64,000 nucleotides of DNA from Dipylidium caninum (GCA_017562135.1 QEYB01000180.1:1240001-1304000); one strand, 5' to 3'. Numbered from the stretch's first letter, positions 1 through 19,804 are shown. Notes: generated from the letters alone by a model not told the origin. Program-made: numbers and translations.

Positions 1-3000
1 CCATCCTGCCCTCCCGCCAGCCCCCCTACACCCCATCTCGGCTTCACGTGCCGCCCATGCAAAAAGTGTGTTTGTCCACACACACAGGCACATGTTAATC
101 ACAGTATTCAGGGAACCAGAAATACCTTGGGAAAATGTGTGATCCCAAGTCCAAATAGCGGGCTAACCGCACAGGCGCGCTCACTCACGCACACACACGC
201 ACTAATGGGCCCGACAATCGCATGGGAAAACTGGGGCGATTTGGTTCGGTTGAAAGCCCAAGCCTGTCGCACAACGGCGATCTCCGGCGAGGTGGGGTGG
301 GGTGGGGAAGAAAATCCATAAGCCCATAAGTTGTCCCAGTTGGCGTCACTGCAGCCGAGGGAAGTGTGGCACCCAAGGGGTCTAACCGGGACAATCACAT
401 CTACCAGCAACTGCTGTCTGAGCGGCTGGTTCGATTGCGACCCCGCTCTGTGGATAACGAAGGAAACTGCACTTCCTGTCAGACGAAGTACGGCTGTATC
501 CCTCCACCACTGGCCAAGAGGCATGATGCTGAGGACACCAGTCAGTGGGGTGTTTCTTTGGCACAAGACCCAACCAACGTCGCTTCCCCGCCCCCTCGCT
601 CGGTCGGCCTCCCCGTTGTCCTCCATCATCTCTTCCTTTCTGACCGCCCATTAACACCAGCACGCAAAAGGCTTTGAGTCCTCTAGACAGGCAATACACT
701 ATTCAAAAGCAAGCGGAGGACCGTCCGCGCGTCCAGACATCGCGGGCGAATGCACGTCACGCAGAGGCGAGAGACTCGACGAAAATCGGTCGAGATGCGC
801 ACTTGTCGGCCTTTTCATCCAAACAATCTGTGGTGTGTTACGGGCACAGTTAGAGGGGAAAACACAAGAGTTCGGCAACACCACACTGATGGAGTCCCTT
901 GACTAAACAAGATTCACATGCCACCGAGGCGCGTGCAGAGTGAGAGAAAAGTAAATGTCCAAGCAAACGGAGTCGCCTTCGTACGAGCAATTGTGGCCCA
1001 GTACTAATATGGTTTTATCATTCACTGGTCAACGTTCAACCTCTCCGCCGATGCAGTGCCTCCCTCTCTTGCATTGTGCTGCAGCGCAACATTCCTGCAC
1101 AAGCCTCTGGCCAACTTCGTGAGACGACAACCCTCTTTTTATGCATTCGCTTGAAACTAGGAGAAATAGAGATTTTCTGCCATCGAATCGCACGAGATGG
1201 GGACGACGGGTATATAAAGAAACCAGTTTTTTTCCAAATTCTGAGCACAAAGGAATAAATGGTGAAACAAGTGAGTGAGAAAATAACGTCTCAATCTCGG
1301 GAACTTAGTGCCCAAGCTAGTCCTACGCCCGCCCCAAACCTCGTGGACACGGGGGCCCGAGGAGCTCTCAAGAGCATCCACTCGACGCCGTTACGGAGGC
1401 TCGAGAGAACAGCAGGTTAGCCTGGCTGTGTGCCGCTGCGCGGACCGGTTCGGACAGGACTCAACGTCGCCGAGTCGCGGGAGCACGCTCGCGCCTGTTT
1501 GTGCCTCTGTGTGTAGTGGACGCCTTCACGGCACCCCGTGACCCACGCGTCCAACCCATTAACCCGGGAGATGCTGGTAAAATGCGGGAGGCGGCGTTTC
1601 GAAGGCAGCCTCCGAAGAAAGGGAAATGGAGTTGGTTCGCCAGCGGACAGCAAAACTGGCGACCCTCGTGTTTCCCGGTTCCTACGTCACGACACATTGA
1701 CGTCGGCAATGACATCTGTCAGAATATAGGGAAGTGGCCAACAAGTCGTGATCTGTTAGTCACAATTAAGCTACTCCTGGGAGCTCCGCACAATTGTCTT
1801 CAGCTGCCACCATACACCGATCCAAAGAGAATGTTATGTCTAGCCTCCGAGGCAGGGGTGGCATCGTTCCCCTCCTGTTTTCCACTTGACAGCTCATTTC
1901 TCGGCACACGATAATCATTCAGCTCCAAGTCAGTGGGTTGAAAAAATCTCACATGACCTATGAAGACACCTACATCTTTGACGAATGAGGTGATTGTCGA
2001 GTTATTTCAGTAAAAACCTGGTCTTTTGGGGTTTGACAAAAAGTGCGCGAGGTGACAAACACCTTTTCAGAAATGGTTCCAAACTGCGGTTTCGTCCTGA
2101 GAAAAAAGGCGTAACCATCGCCAGCACGCCTGACAGGCTTCTTCCAATTTGGAGAAGAGTTTAAAATTCATTTTGCAGGGGAATTCTTCGCGTATTCAAA
2201 GCAAACTGGAGAAGCTTGAGAGTTTTTCAGGAGTACTGTGCGGGCGGAAGAAAAAGTGCGGCCAACTTTAGTTGTGGAGATTTGTCATCAAACACTTCGA
2301 CAATGGGAGGGTCGAGGGGGGCGAGGAGCGGAGAAGACAAATTCGCGTTTTAAGGTCTCCGAGACACAAGTGAATGCAACAGAGGAAAAGGGGAAGGAGG
2401 CAAGTAAACGAGTGAAAGGGTGTTAGCGCAAGAGACAAGCAAACAGAAGTTCTTTCCTGCTCCGACGAGCAACAGTTACTCGACAACTACGGCCTCAAAT
2501 AGCGAGGCACCAGACACACATGACATCGAGGTAGAGTAAGACAAGTTCCCGTCTACCTGTCACAGGTCTACACTACTCCTGCAAGCCACAAAATTCAACG
2601 GGAGCTCGCCCTCCTTCCGTAATCCAATCGGTGCCGGCAAACGGCGGGCCTCAAATGGGTGAGCCACCGGAGGAGACGCCCCTCGGTTCCACTCCCGCGC
2701 TCCCACGAGGCCACGACTGAAACACTGGGCAGAGGCACAAATCAGAACTCGTCTTAAACCGATGTGACCGGTCAATTGCAGGCACTTGGCGACCATCACA
2801 AGACTTACGCGGGCGACGCGAATGCTAGAGGAACGGGCAATCCGTCTCGAGGAGGGTGGACTGATCGGACAGCAGACACAGACACCCAGTAAAGACAGTG
2901 GGAGGAGGGTCGTGCTTCCCTCCTGAGGCAGTCTGCAAGCAGAGGCCTGAATAGATGGACGACATCTCGTCAATAAAGGCGTGTGCTTCTCCACTTCAAA

Positions 3001-3431
3001 AGGTCAGCTGATTCCGCATTTCCTGTCGCGGAACAATGGTGGGAAAGACCTCCGGGAAAAAAAGCCCAACCAACACTCCGCGGTCTTCACTTGGGTGTGG
3101 GCTTGGCCGCGTTGTGCGGGTATTTCCTCAGGATTTTGTACGGAAGTCACCTTGCCGTTTAGGTTCCCATTCTCATAGTTTTACGCTAGTTTTCGCTTCC
3201 GAATCACTCCGCGCCTGAGTATACGCCTTTATAAATTAGCCGATTGTCAGTGCCTTCGTTACCTTTTTGGAAATGAAGGCCCTACAGCGAATCCGGATGA
3301 GCTTTGCTCGGCTGAAACGGCATTCTGCTTGTTCGCAGCAAGGCGAAGACCGTCAAAAGAACCTTCTCATAAGTTCGCTTAAACTTAGCCGTTAGCAGGA
3401 CTTGGGACGATATGAATGCGCCAATGTTTAC

Positions 3432-3447
3432 GTGTGTGTGTGTGTGT
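3432..3447. repeat. (GT)n microsatellite
   Basis: Perfect GT dinucleotide tract of about eight copies in non-coding DNA. Confidence 0.9.
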
Positions 3448-5415
3448 CCACAAGGCAAACACAGATTAATGCGCTGTCCGGAGTCTGCTGCTTTTCCGAG
3501 CGCGTGATTAGTGTTGCGGGTTGAAAGAAGGCGAGGCAAAAGAGGAATGCGATGACGTGTACACGGGGCTGGACAGCATCGGCCCCAGCCTCCACTGCTA
3601 AAGCCCGAGCCCAACCGAGACGGCGCTTAATTCTAGACCTAACGGTCGCCGAGGCTCTGGAAGATCACCAGCATCACGTGTTAAAACTGTCGGCGTGTAA
3701 TGTGTGGTCGATGATTACCGGCCACTCATTTCCTTCGCTAACATTAACACCGCAACGCTTGACGTCCGACTGGTGGTGGTCGCCTTTTGGGAGTCATGGA
3801 ATCTCACTCTACACTTGGAAAAGTTAGCCAAAGGGAGGCCCAGTTCAATCGACGACAAAAATTAACGAACGGAGTTGAGAGTCCATAAGAGGAGCCGCTA
3901 GCCCGAGAGGGATTTATGGCAACAAGGCTGGAAAAGTGTCGTTTCTCCTGGCAACAAACATATGCACACCGCTGAGCTCGCAAACCCATGCAGTGCTGAA
4001 TTACTCTCTCAGTTAAATCGCCAGCGTGTGATCGACATTAGACGATTCCGTGAAGACGACTAACGTGAGAATAAAAGGTAACGCTTCTTGGTCAATCGTG
4101 TCTCTCAGCCTGCCATTCTGTCGCAGGAATCTTGCTTTAGTTGGTGGGGACCCATTCAAAACACTGCAGACGGTGTCCATATACCTGCGATTTAGGAGAG
4201 AGGTTAGATGGTGTACGGCGAAATCCATCATGGGAAGGGGGGAAACGGAATTTCTGGGAGACCTAATATCATGCCGTCCAAGTGAATTTGGTATGATAAA
4301 GTACTATAAAAGAAGGCCTTACGGAGAGTGCTTGGCGGCTCGCAGGATACGACAATATGCGGATTCGAAGCTGCATACTCATGACGTTGTGGCATTATCC
4401 AACAAAGGAGACTTTCGGCTCTTCAAAGTGCAGCGCTGTCATCAACAAGCTCCGCACCTAATGTAGTCACACTTAAGTGCCAAGAGAAGAGTCACACGAA
4501 TATTTTGCGCACAAAAATCCCCTTTTTAAGACGCCTGCTTATGTAAAGAAGGCGGAGATATGCGGTGCAAATCCACTACCGAAAGAAGGACACTTCAATG
4601 GCGTGACCATTCCCCCGCACTGTTTCAAGGCATTTTGACGAAACAGGATCCTTAAACTCTCCAAACTCGGGCACACGGAGGGCGGTGTTCGACGAAAATG
4701 GAATCCTTCCTGTCTAGCCTAGTGTAAATTGCAGTTAACACGGGACGCCGGGGTTGGTTGGACGCTAACCCCGGAGGCAACAAGTTCTCGAGGCACCGAG
4801 AGAAGTTGCGAGTGACGGCGTGAAACTCGTTTCGGACAGAAAGTTGTGCTCTATGCCTTTTCTGGAGGCACTTATTGGTTTAAGTAAGTGAAAAAGTCAT
4901 CCATCAGCCGAAAACTGAAACCAGAAAAAGGTAGTGCTGCACCGGTGTTAATTTGGTGGAAGGTCCACCCCGAGGACGTGGACGCAGGGGAGGGGGGGAC
5001 GGAGAGTGGAGCACACCAATTGTCTCGCATCCAGAGGAATTCCCCGTCCTCGTAGTTCCCCTCTAGGCACAAGGTTTTCACTTTTACAAAAGAGGAAAAA
5101 GTAACGAGGACAGCTGCTTCATTCGGGGTTTCAACGTAATGAAACTAATGGGCTAATACCTGCCTAATTTCCGCTAATAGCCCCTCTCTTGCCGAAGGCG
5201 TCGCCAAAATAGCGGGGCAGAGGTTTAAGCGGCGGTTTGAAGCAGCGAAACCCCGCCGCCACTCCTCCCTCTAGTGACTGAAGATGCCGCCAGCGCAACA
5301 TGAACCGCTCTTCTCGCACTCATAATGACGCCGACGAGTAGAGAAGCAGACATCCAAGCCGCAAGGTGTCTTAATGGGAAAAGGATCGACGGAATAAGAC
5401 ACATCAGCATTGCAG

Positions 5416-5592
5416 GATAGCACCAAAGAAGGAATATCCGACTCGCGACGGCGAAGGAGTGTACTTATGTGGGAATCACACGGCAACGGGACTTCAGTAA
5501 GCACGAAGAACGCCTCAAACATAAGCAGCACACAAGACGCTCGTGGTCAAACTGCCAAATGCGACCATAAGAGCCGCCCTGGCGGTGAAGAG
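5416..5592 (+). CDS. Possible orphan exon, unknown protein
   Basis: An open segment of 59 codons is bounded by an acceptor (TTGCAG) and a perfect donor (GTAAGT) and is phase 0 at both ends, so it could be skipped or included without breaking a frame. The peptide is hydrophilic and rich in Ser, Arg and Asn, with RRRRS near residue 11. I recognise no family and there is no neighbouring exon to join. It may be chance. Confidence 0.22.
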
Positions 5593-8530
5593 GTAAGTTC
5601 GAAGGAATATTGGTGTCGGATAAGTGGGAAGAACTGTTCCACTACCACCTCGTCCCGGGCCTCACCCTCAATCTGTTAGAGCCACGGTACCGAGGCTGCT
5701 GGACCCTGTGTGCACCGGTCAACCGGCATTTCCCCTCCTGGGGTCGTCACACTGCCGGTGTTTTTGTGCCACTGCACGTTGTTCCATTCCTGCGCCCTTA
5801 AGAGAGGGTGTGTTGAATGAGGGAAATTCAGTGTCCTCGTGAAATAAATTTCCATCAAATTTTGAAAAATTGTCTTTTCCTTTTTTGTTTTCGTGACTAT
5901 GGAGTTCCACGAGCAGTTTCTGTTGAGAAATTCTCATCTGGTGTGTATCAACTGTTGGTCTTGCTAAGGACTTGCATTCCCAGCCACTTCAACCTCCCTG
6001 AAATTATTGTTTTTTTTTGATATCTCTGAGAACAGAGAGGAATGAGAATCTCGGCGTATGTGGGATATGTTGTGAGACAAATTAGAGACTCCCGAGTGCC
6101 CACAAACAAGATAAGAGGCAGGAAGAAGGAGTGAGATAATTAGGAGGCGGCTGCGAGGGCGGAAATCAGAGAAATCCAAAAGTCGCGGCCCATTGTGGAG
6201 GAGTGAAGCCAAGGCATTCCAACCGAAAACGGCGAAAAACGAGTGCAAATAGAGGGAGCGGGAGAGGGAACTCGCTGAGTGGGATCAGCTGGGAAGATCA
6301 GGCGCGCCACGCGTGGTAACGGTGGGAAAGGGAGTTGCGCGAGTGTTCGTTTTATGGGCCTACCAATAACTGGTCTTATTATTCATGCGGGAAAGTGTAC
6401 ACAACTCCACACGCACCCACGTCCTCCTACTCCCCTCCGCAAGTGAGCCTCGGCGTTGCGTCTAGCATGTGCACCACGCTTGCCACGACTTTTATTCACT
6501 ACTTCTGGCGAAAAAAGAGAGCCGACGCGGACGTCGGATGCTCCCTATCCGAGTGGCGCAAGCAATTCGTGGAACGAAGAAGGCGCCGAGTGCCGGGAAC
6601 AGTTGGTTATCCACACAAGATAGTCGAGCATCCAAGAGGGGGAAACCGCATCATCTCTAGTTCTTACAGTACGGTTAGGGCGTCCGAGGCAGGGAACCAT
6701 GGGATAAGGTGGTGTGTTAGCACAATAAAGCGGATAGGCACAAAATCACCGCCGGGATTCCCACTAAGTAGAAGAAAGCACCTGCTCCTATGGGGTTTGC
6801 GCGAGGAGAAAAGATGAGCACCAGCGCTAATACCCATCTACCGTACGCAAACTGTTCTCCCGTTAACGTCAGTAAGCTTTGCGGTCTTTCTTCCTTTCTC
6901 TGTGTCCAACACCTCGTCCCACCACGTATCCATTGTCTAGATATGCGTCAGCCCACTAACTTCAACAAAGGGAAAAAAACTACGTAGGAAAGGCGACGCG
7001 TGGTCTGGGAACTCGAACAAAAAGGCGTAGATATGTACCGTGAGGGGAGAGCCAGGCCGCCAATGCATCCGAAAGGCCAGAAACCGCCTTCTCCACCCTG
7101 CGTTCGAGATCACACTTCTTAAATCATCGCGACGCCGACTGTGCATGACAGCCCTGACCGTTTTAGAGCGGATGGCCAAGAAGTGGACAGAAGCAGATGT
7201 GATTACATTCGCCTATGCCATGATTGTAAGGGGGTTTGCATCGGTCACGGAATGCCGGAGCCCGAGTGAGCTGTTTGTTTACTTGATGGAGCGCGCAGAA
7301 GGGCTTGTGGCGAGGATAGGGAGACGGGTGCACCAACACACACATGCATGTACGTGTGTGATTCACACCCACACAGAGAGACAGACACCGACACAGGACG
7401 CACACGCACCACACACCCCGATGGTATAATTTAAGCCATCACTCCGTCTTAATGGTTTTGAAGGACTCTGGTAGCTCTCGTCAAGCTCTGTTCGTCTGAT
7501 GGATTGCCGACGCGAAAGAACTAAACGCCGCAAGTGCCGACTGGTTTCGCAACGCAAAAAGCCCAGTTTGGATAGTTCAACTGAAGCCAGACAAAAATTT
7601 ACCTGCCCCGTTTACGTACAGCCTTGTGGGCAACAGAGACGTGGTGGTGCCCAAAAGCCTCGGGTTCGCTGCAAATAAAGGACAATTTTACCAACATTCA
7701 TAGACAGTGTAGCACGGTTTGCGATGATGAATGCGAAGAAACGGAGAGCGGGAGGGAGTAAGCAGGGATGAGGTAGACGACAAGCGCTAGACGAGGTCGG
7801 GAACGCAGGCGCGTGATAGCCTCGGGCTATGGGCCCCCCTCGAGAGGGTCGTCACATCGCTTAAGAGCGGAACCCCAGATCGGACGTTGGCCTGCTAGGC
7901 ATCGTGCCGACGTAAATTTTGAGAGGCATAAACATGTGCCCTGGAAACCGTTAAGATTCGACATAGAGGGCAGTGATTTTATGTGCTTTATATTGCATTT
8001 AAATGTAATCTAAGGGTGTCGTGGGTTCAGTGGCTGACAGTTGGTTTTTTCGAGCCTTGTCATCTCTGACTCTACCTGTCCACTTGAAAGTAAACTAGTC
8101 TCGAACACTCAAACATAACTTCCTCGTTGTGGTCAAATTTTAAACCATGGGGACAAAATAGATCACGAAACACCCGTGTGGCGGTTGCTTTAACCGGTGG
8201 CAAGCTCCTCGGAGAGGGAACTTGGATTTTTGCCACTTCAACCAAACCATGCTGTCTCAACAATTGGGGCTTGCATCTGACTGTTCCATACCCTTGGAAT
8301 CGTGTGAGTTACGACATGCATCAGAGCACACCGGCAACAGTGACAGGATTAGCAGCAAGACATGGTGGCGAACGTATTTTCAGGGAAAATAAAGAATGCC
8401 CATCATAAGTGGGGTGCTACGTTACCTCAGGGTGTCAGGGAGATAAGCTCGCTAGACACCAAGACTGTCCGCTTTAAAAGGCACAACACGCAGTGATAAT
8501 TAGGTGATGGAAAGGGCGGACGTAACTTAC

Positions 8531-8790
8531 CGCTCACACCAACGTAGGAACTTTGACGAGGCGAGAGAAGGCCCTTCTCTGGAGATGAGAAAGCCGATTG
8601 TCGGCTACAAAATCCGTTGTTAAAGTTACTTCCATCGGCCTCGTCGGAATTCGTCGCCTGGGGGAATGGAGTGTTAGCGGTCGCGTTGGCGTTGCCGGTC
8701 AGCCCGTTGGGGTGAAAAGCCGCCGCGAGCACGCCCAGATCAGGGGGAGAGAACATGCTGCTGTCTTTGCAAGCCCGCTCGCAGCTTTGT
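8531..8790 (-). CDS. Orphan exon, Ser/Asn-rich tail, possibly NALCN C-terminus
   Basis: The minus strand holds a 260-base open segment between a good acceptor (TGCGTCCAG) and a perfect donor (GTAAGT). Its codons are GC-ending, like those of the NALCN exons upstream on the same strand. The peptide has 86 full codons, is low in hydrophobic residues and contains MFSPPDLG and LLSPRQSS, with several SP motifs. It could be part of a cytoplasmic tail. It lies 8 kb downstream of the last recognised NALCN exon on the same strand, so the NALCN C-terminal tail is the first guess, but I see no convincing homology. A separate gene is possible. Confidence 0.45.
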
Positions 8791-9154
8791 CTGGACGCAG
8801 TCAGGCGCACGCGTGTGACAGTTGAAACGGAGTGTGGCGGTATGCGTGTGCGCGTGCGCTGATGTGTGGTTGGGATGCGAGAACGCGTGTTCAGGAAACA
8901 AATGGAAGCTCACCGTTTGCGCGCGCACGAACATGCACGCAAAATAATCGCCTCACCCAATGAGCGCCCGTCGAGGGGAACAGGGTTGCGTCACCCACGG
9001 GGAGGGGGGGGGGAGGCACGCCGTGAGCGCTCTTGAGACAGCCCGGGGAGGCACAGGCGGCGGATGCACGATGGTGAGTCCGAAAGTGCTCTGGTACTGT
9101 GCAAATCCGCAAAATCTCGGAATGAGGGCCGGCCGTATACGAAGTACGCCCTCA

Positions 9155-9197
9155 AATGAATGAGTGAATGAAGGAATGAATGAATGAATGAATGAAG
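9155..9197. repeat. (AATG)n microsatellite, imperfect
   Basis: Tetranucleotide array of about ten copies with two interruptions. It creates false open frames on both strands. Confidence 0.92.
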
Positions 9198-9344
9198 GCG
9201 CGTGTATGTGCGAATGTGCATGTGCGGGTGCCTGCTGGTTCCCACGGTATGCGACTTTCACACGCTACTGGTATCCGTGCCGCCGACGTCAACGGCGTAT
9301 GAGAGCGAAAACAAGAGAACGCGATTGCGCGCACGCGCGGATAG

Positions 9345-9390
9345 ACATACATACACACACACACGCTCACACGCACGCTCTCTCGCACAC
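9345..9390. repeat. CA-rich tract
   Basis: Alternating ACAC tract decaying into CGCA-type repeats, non-coding. Confidence 0.85.
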
Positions 9391-9527
9391 GCTGTGTATG
9401 CCTTTCGTGCGCTCGTGCTTCAACCTCGGGGTGTGCGCGCTGCTCCCCTCTGTGCTTAAGTGGACCCAGCAGTCCTCGCGTTTGTCCCCTGAACTGGATT
9501 AAACCTCCGACGGCCATTCCTTCACGT

Positions 9528-9561
9528 AGTAGGTCTCCGAATGGCGCAGACGAGACCTACT
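9528..9561. repeat. Perfect 10-bp inverted repeat
   Basis: AGTAGGTCTC at 9528-9537 is matched by its exact complement at 9552-9561, with a 14-base loop. It could fold into a hairpin in RNA or mark the end of an old element. Function unknown. Confidence 0.6.
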
Positions 9562-12500
9562 CCATGTTAGCTGGTAAATGCTCGAAATGTCATAGCCAAC
9601 TTGACTGAGGCCATCGAGGAAGTTTCGACTAGCCATTTTGTATTGTTCATCAGTGACAGCAACTAAATTGGTGCACCTATAATAATCTTTCTAACATTTC
9701 GAGCCTTTACACTGAACGGCTTTACTATCAGACTCGTGATTTTGTAACTGTAACCCTTTCGGTGCGTTTTTGTCACAACTGACAAAGTTCTAAGCTCGTA
9801 TAAGAGGCCGAACGGTGGAGACCTTCCTCCCATACTGTGCTATGCTTTGTTTGATTTGCTTTTAAGGCGCTTTAAAAATACGCCAATATCGTGTAATATT
9901 AAAATTTGGTGGAAATTCAGCCGTACAATGATGCAATTACCCCTTCTCACTGGAAGGTTGTGCCCCCCACCCCCACCCCCTTTCAGGGGTAGTCCATGCG
10001 ATGAGTCCCACTTTCTGCGGTCTTCTGACCGACCTCCCACACGTGAGCATTTAGAACAAGGTCGGAAGCCCTACATTCAGACGTCCGAAGGCCGCGTTAA
10101 AATGAGTTAGGATGCATATGTACGAGGCTGACGTGAGGCGAACTTTTGGGTTTGAAGTACTGGCGGAATACGCGGTGGATAATGCCATTGGTCATTTGGC
10201 TTATTCACTTGTGAAACGGTACACAAGGCGTTTGAGACCCCAACATCGCTTGTTAGGGGTTCAAACTGTTACATATTCGGCGTGCGAATGCATACAGTGA
10301 TGAGGTAAACACTCCATCCTTCCCACCGCCTCTCACCTCCGCCTTCGTCTTTTTGTGAGGGAGTAACGCCTTCCCCTCCCTGCGGGCGCTGTATGAGCTA
10401 TTTCTCCAGTCCCACCACATTATGGTGCTATCGGGGAGGCAAAGTCAGAAATACCCTCCCAGAAATGCCGGTCGCGACAACATTGCTGCTGCCCAGCCCC
10501 GGAATGTGCCCCAGTGAAAACCTACAGACGTGGCATTACCTTGTTACAAAGATAGTCAATATGCAGGATGTGTTGCTGTAGCGGAACTAACCTTTAAGAC
10601 CAGACCACCGTGCAAAAAGCTAAAACTTGGGGTGATCATGTTTCAGTGGGAAATCTTAACTTGCTGCCACGGTGTCACCGATGGTGTCGCAGGAACTCAT
10701 CATGATGCAGCATAACGCAAGCAGTCACGTGCGATTTTTTCTAGAATTTTGGTTGGGCGGATGCTCCAGTTCCACTACCCCGCTGGCCAAAGGTGCTCCA
10801 ACTGCCAACCGCTCGTGAAGTGTCAAGTAGCCTGGCTGATGCTGTTTAAATTCGCCAATACCAAGGGAAGGGGGTGAGTGTGTGCGTGTTCGGCCTAACC
10901 CAATCGTTGGTCGGTGTCCTGCGGAGTTGGTCGAATATAGGAAAGTGCTGACCCTCGTCGAGGTCGATGACCCAACAGTCGCCAGCGCTCCAGATACCCA
11001 CTTCGACCTGATGTGGCGGGATGACAGACGGTCAAGTTGTCAGCAGTTCAATCTGACTTGCGCTATTCTGACCCTGAAATCGGTAGCCACTTGAGTGGCA
11101 TTAAGAGCAGTTAGACATAAAGAGGACGGTGACTCTACAACATTCACTCCCCCGACTGCATGAACACATTAAAAGCATCAGTCCAGGAAGACTTCAAGAG
11201 CCACCCTCCGTCCTATTTTGAGCGCTTAACACACCACATTGACAGCCTTTATTTCCACCCTGGGGTGTGCACTTATACCCCAGTGTTTTCACACGATCTG
11301 GTATGGTGTGAAAGTTGCATTCTAACAATTTGTTTGCAATTGCGCTGAAGAAAGATTGTCTGGTGATCTTTCAAAGAGGCGTATGTTCCATCGTTCTGAT
11401 ACGCCAGTCCAAAGTTGCACTAATTACCGAAATACTCTTTTTCCTCCTCTCCTTCTCTCACTTTTTCCCTCTGTTCTACTCAGTGCCCATGGCAAAATGC
11501 ATGAATATTCGCTGTAAGCCCGTGGGAGTCAGTAAGACCTACTTCTGAAGCGCGCCACACCCAGTGGTGGATTTCTGAAAGTTGTCTCGTGGATGGAGTG
11601 GAATTCTAATAGTATCAGACTGCCTGTTTAATAGACGAAAAGTGAAGTGCTTCTCCTACCACCACATCTATTCGTTAGGGGAGTGACTTGTGGAAACTCC
11701 TCGTCGCTGGACGGGGCTCCTGCCGCACTGGGTGACAAGGCTCCGACCCATCGACGCGTGGCGTGCATCGGCGAAGAGGGCGCACACAGTTGAGACACCA
11801 CTTGAAACACGTGATTTTCAGACACGCATTTGCACTTATGATTGGCAGTAGTCAGACAAGGACCATTACTGTGGGCTCGCTGCAGACCAACACGCGATCC
11901 TCCTCCCTCCAAACTCCACTTTTCGCTGTGGGCACAATTCCACCTCATTTTAGATATTTGTGCCTGGCAGGCAGCGGACTTGTCAAATGGGATACTTGAC
12001 AGTACGCATTTTGTTAGGGGAGTTGTCAAACGCATTTGGCAGGCATTACATACAGCGGCAGGGGGTCGGCAGGAGGAAGCTTTCTACTTGTGTAATAAGA
12101 GGGTCCCATGGAATGCGACAAGTACAAGGACCCATAAGTTTGCTCCACCATCGTGTTCGTGGGCCGTTTTAGGGGAAAATGATAGGTTCAAGGACCTCTA
12201 GCATTCCTAAAGTGAATTTTATTCCATTTGGAAGTAGACAACGCCTAATTCGTGTGCATTTGAGCCATAGATGGAGCTTGAATTGTTGTTTAGGCTTGCA
12301 ACATTAGTCAGAGTTAGACCCGAGGGGAGGAGTTTATGCCAATACTTTTCCTCCTGGCTGCTACTTAACACTTTCTCCGGTAATGCAAGCCCCCATTTTA
12401 GCGCCTACCTCACTGTCGCTTCACGCACAAGACCGGGTATGTGGCCATTGTTCCCCTCCCAGCTCAAGCGGCTCTGCTCTGAAGGCCGAACGGCACCTTT

Positions 12501-12850
12501 CACACTTTGACTTAAAACAGCCTTGCGGCCGGGCTTATCGCCAAGCCCCCGGTTTTCCCCTCAAAACCACCTCGGTTACCGTGAGGATAGAGCGCAGCTA
12601 TGACTGTGCCGATGTTGGCGTAGCCCAAAATCGAGCCAAACCTTAAAACTCCGTCAGCAGTTGAGTCCATGTGTGTGCATCCAAGTGGCCATGGTGACTG
12701 GATCGTCTTCGGCCGTGTAAGTCGTCGCGATTGTTACAACGCGTGTTGCCAATGTCATGGGGAACAAGGGGAGTGGTGGTCACGGCCTAAAAACGCACAC
12801 TAAACCTCCCAACAAATCACGGGCACCTCGTACTGCGATGAAAATAAGTG

Positions 12851-12903
12851 GATAATAATAATAATAATAATGTCGATGGTGATGGCGATGGTGGCGATGA
12901 TGA
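12851..12903. repeat. (ATA)n followed by (GAT/GGT)n trinucleotide repeat
   Basis: About seven ATA units run directly into GATGGT-type units. Non-coding simple repeat. Confidence 0.88.
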
Positions 12904-13283
12904 CAGCATGGTGATGCCTCGCACACCCTCCACAAATCTACGGGATTTCGCTCTCTTATCCTCAGTAAGGCATTGTTTTGCCCTCCTTTAACAAGCAATT
13001 CCGAGACTTCTGCTCGATACTACTGGACGGTACTGATGGGACCAAGTTATGGCCTCGTCGTTACCAGCCTGCACCCGTTTTCTCAACCAAATTGGTCCTT
13101 CCTATCGGCATTTAGCAGTTGCCTTATTAAATACCGCGGGCAGTCGCTGCGAAGACAAAAAGCAAAGTGGACAATCAGGGCCCCTACTGTCCGAATTCTT
13201 CCCTAAGCTGGACGATATAATTTGCTTAAATCTGTTGTAATTTAACCAAAAGGCATCTTTTTTCAGCCTCGGCTCTCAACCAC

Positions 13284-13366
13284 TTCGCTTGGAGAACTTG
13301 CTCCAGCGAATCTCGGCCCTGGCGTCCTTGAAGTCCGTCAAAACGTCGAAATTGTCCAGTTGTGGA
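13284..13366 (-). CDS. Possible orphan exon, unknown protein
   Basis: A short minus-strand open segment has strongly codon-biased triplets and a plausible acceptor (CATAAG) and donor (GTGGTT). The peptide includes LDNFDVLTDF and RWSKFSKR. The first part faintly recalls the C-terminal LDNFDYLT region of four-domain cation channels, but the rest does not follow. It lies on the same strand as NALCN, about 3 kb downstream of its last recognised exon. Assignment is open; it may be chance. Confidence 0.28.
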
Positions 13367-19607
<6,241 letters not shown>

Positions 19608-19750
19608 CTAAATTGCGTATACAAATCTAAATGTACCTTCAAATAGGACTTGGAATGAAAAGACGGTAATTTGCTAAACAGATTAACCTAAAGAGTACTA
19701 CATTGACGTTCACAACAACTTTAGCAATTTAGCCTTCTACGACTGTGGTC

Positions 19751-19804
19751 GGGAGAGGAGAGGAGAGGAGGGGAGAGGAGAGGAGAGGAGAGGGTAGGAG
19801 AGGC
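19751..19804. repeat. (GGAGA)n purine repeat
   Basis: About ten imperfect copies of a five-base GGAGA unit, all purine on the plus strand. Confidence 0.9.

Larger units (their letters stand above)
1..8530. other. Gene-poor GC-rich stretch, no assignable gene
   Basis: No reading frame here resembles a known family. The longest open frames are on both strands and look like random frames in GC-rich DNA. Low-complexity GT and CA tracts occur, for example around 3432-3447 and 7340-7410. Two short segments have splice-like borders: a plus-strand one at 5416-5592, listed separately, and a minus-strand one near 2815-2865. If NALCN runs toward lower coordinates, part of this stretch could be its introns or 3' region, but that is inference. 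Confidence 0.5.
8791..13283. other. Non-coding stretch with microsatellites and inverted repeats
   Basis: No gene recognised. It holds the AATG and CA arrays listed separately, a 10-bp inverted repeat at 9528/9552, an 11-bp inverted repeat at about 9578/9695, a C-rich run near 9960 and a trinucleotide array at 12851. Open frames are short and without family resemblance. Confidence 0.5.

Noticed and set aside
2815..2865. Minus-strand segment PPSSRRIARSSSIRVAR between an AG and GTAAGT
   Set aside because: Too short, no family, no neighbouring exon; splice-like ends occur by chance in this much DNA.
8953..9517. Several overlapping frames rich in HSFI, HTH and RTHA repeats
   Set aside because: They are translations of the AATG and CA microsatellites.
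10320..10395. Minus-strand basic segment ending in a GTGAGA donor
   Set aside because: Frame undetermined and peptide not recognisable.
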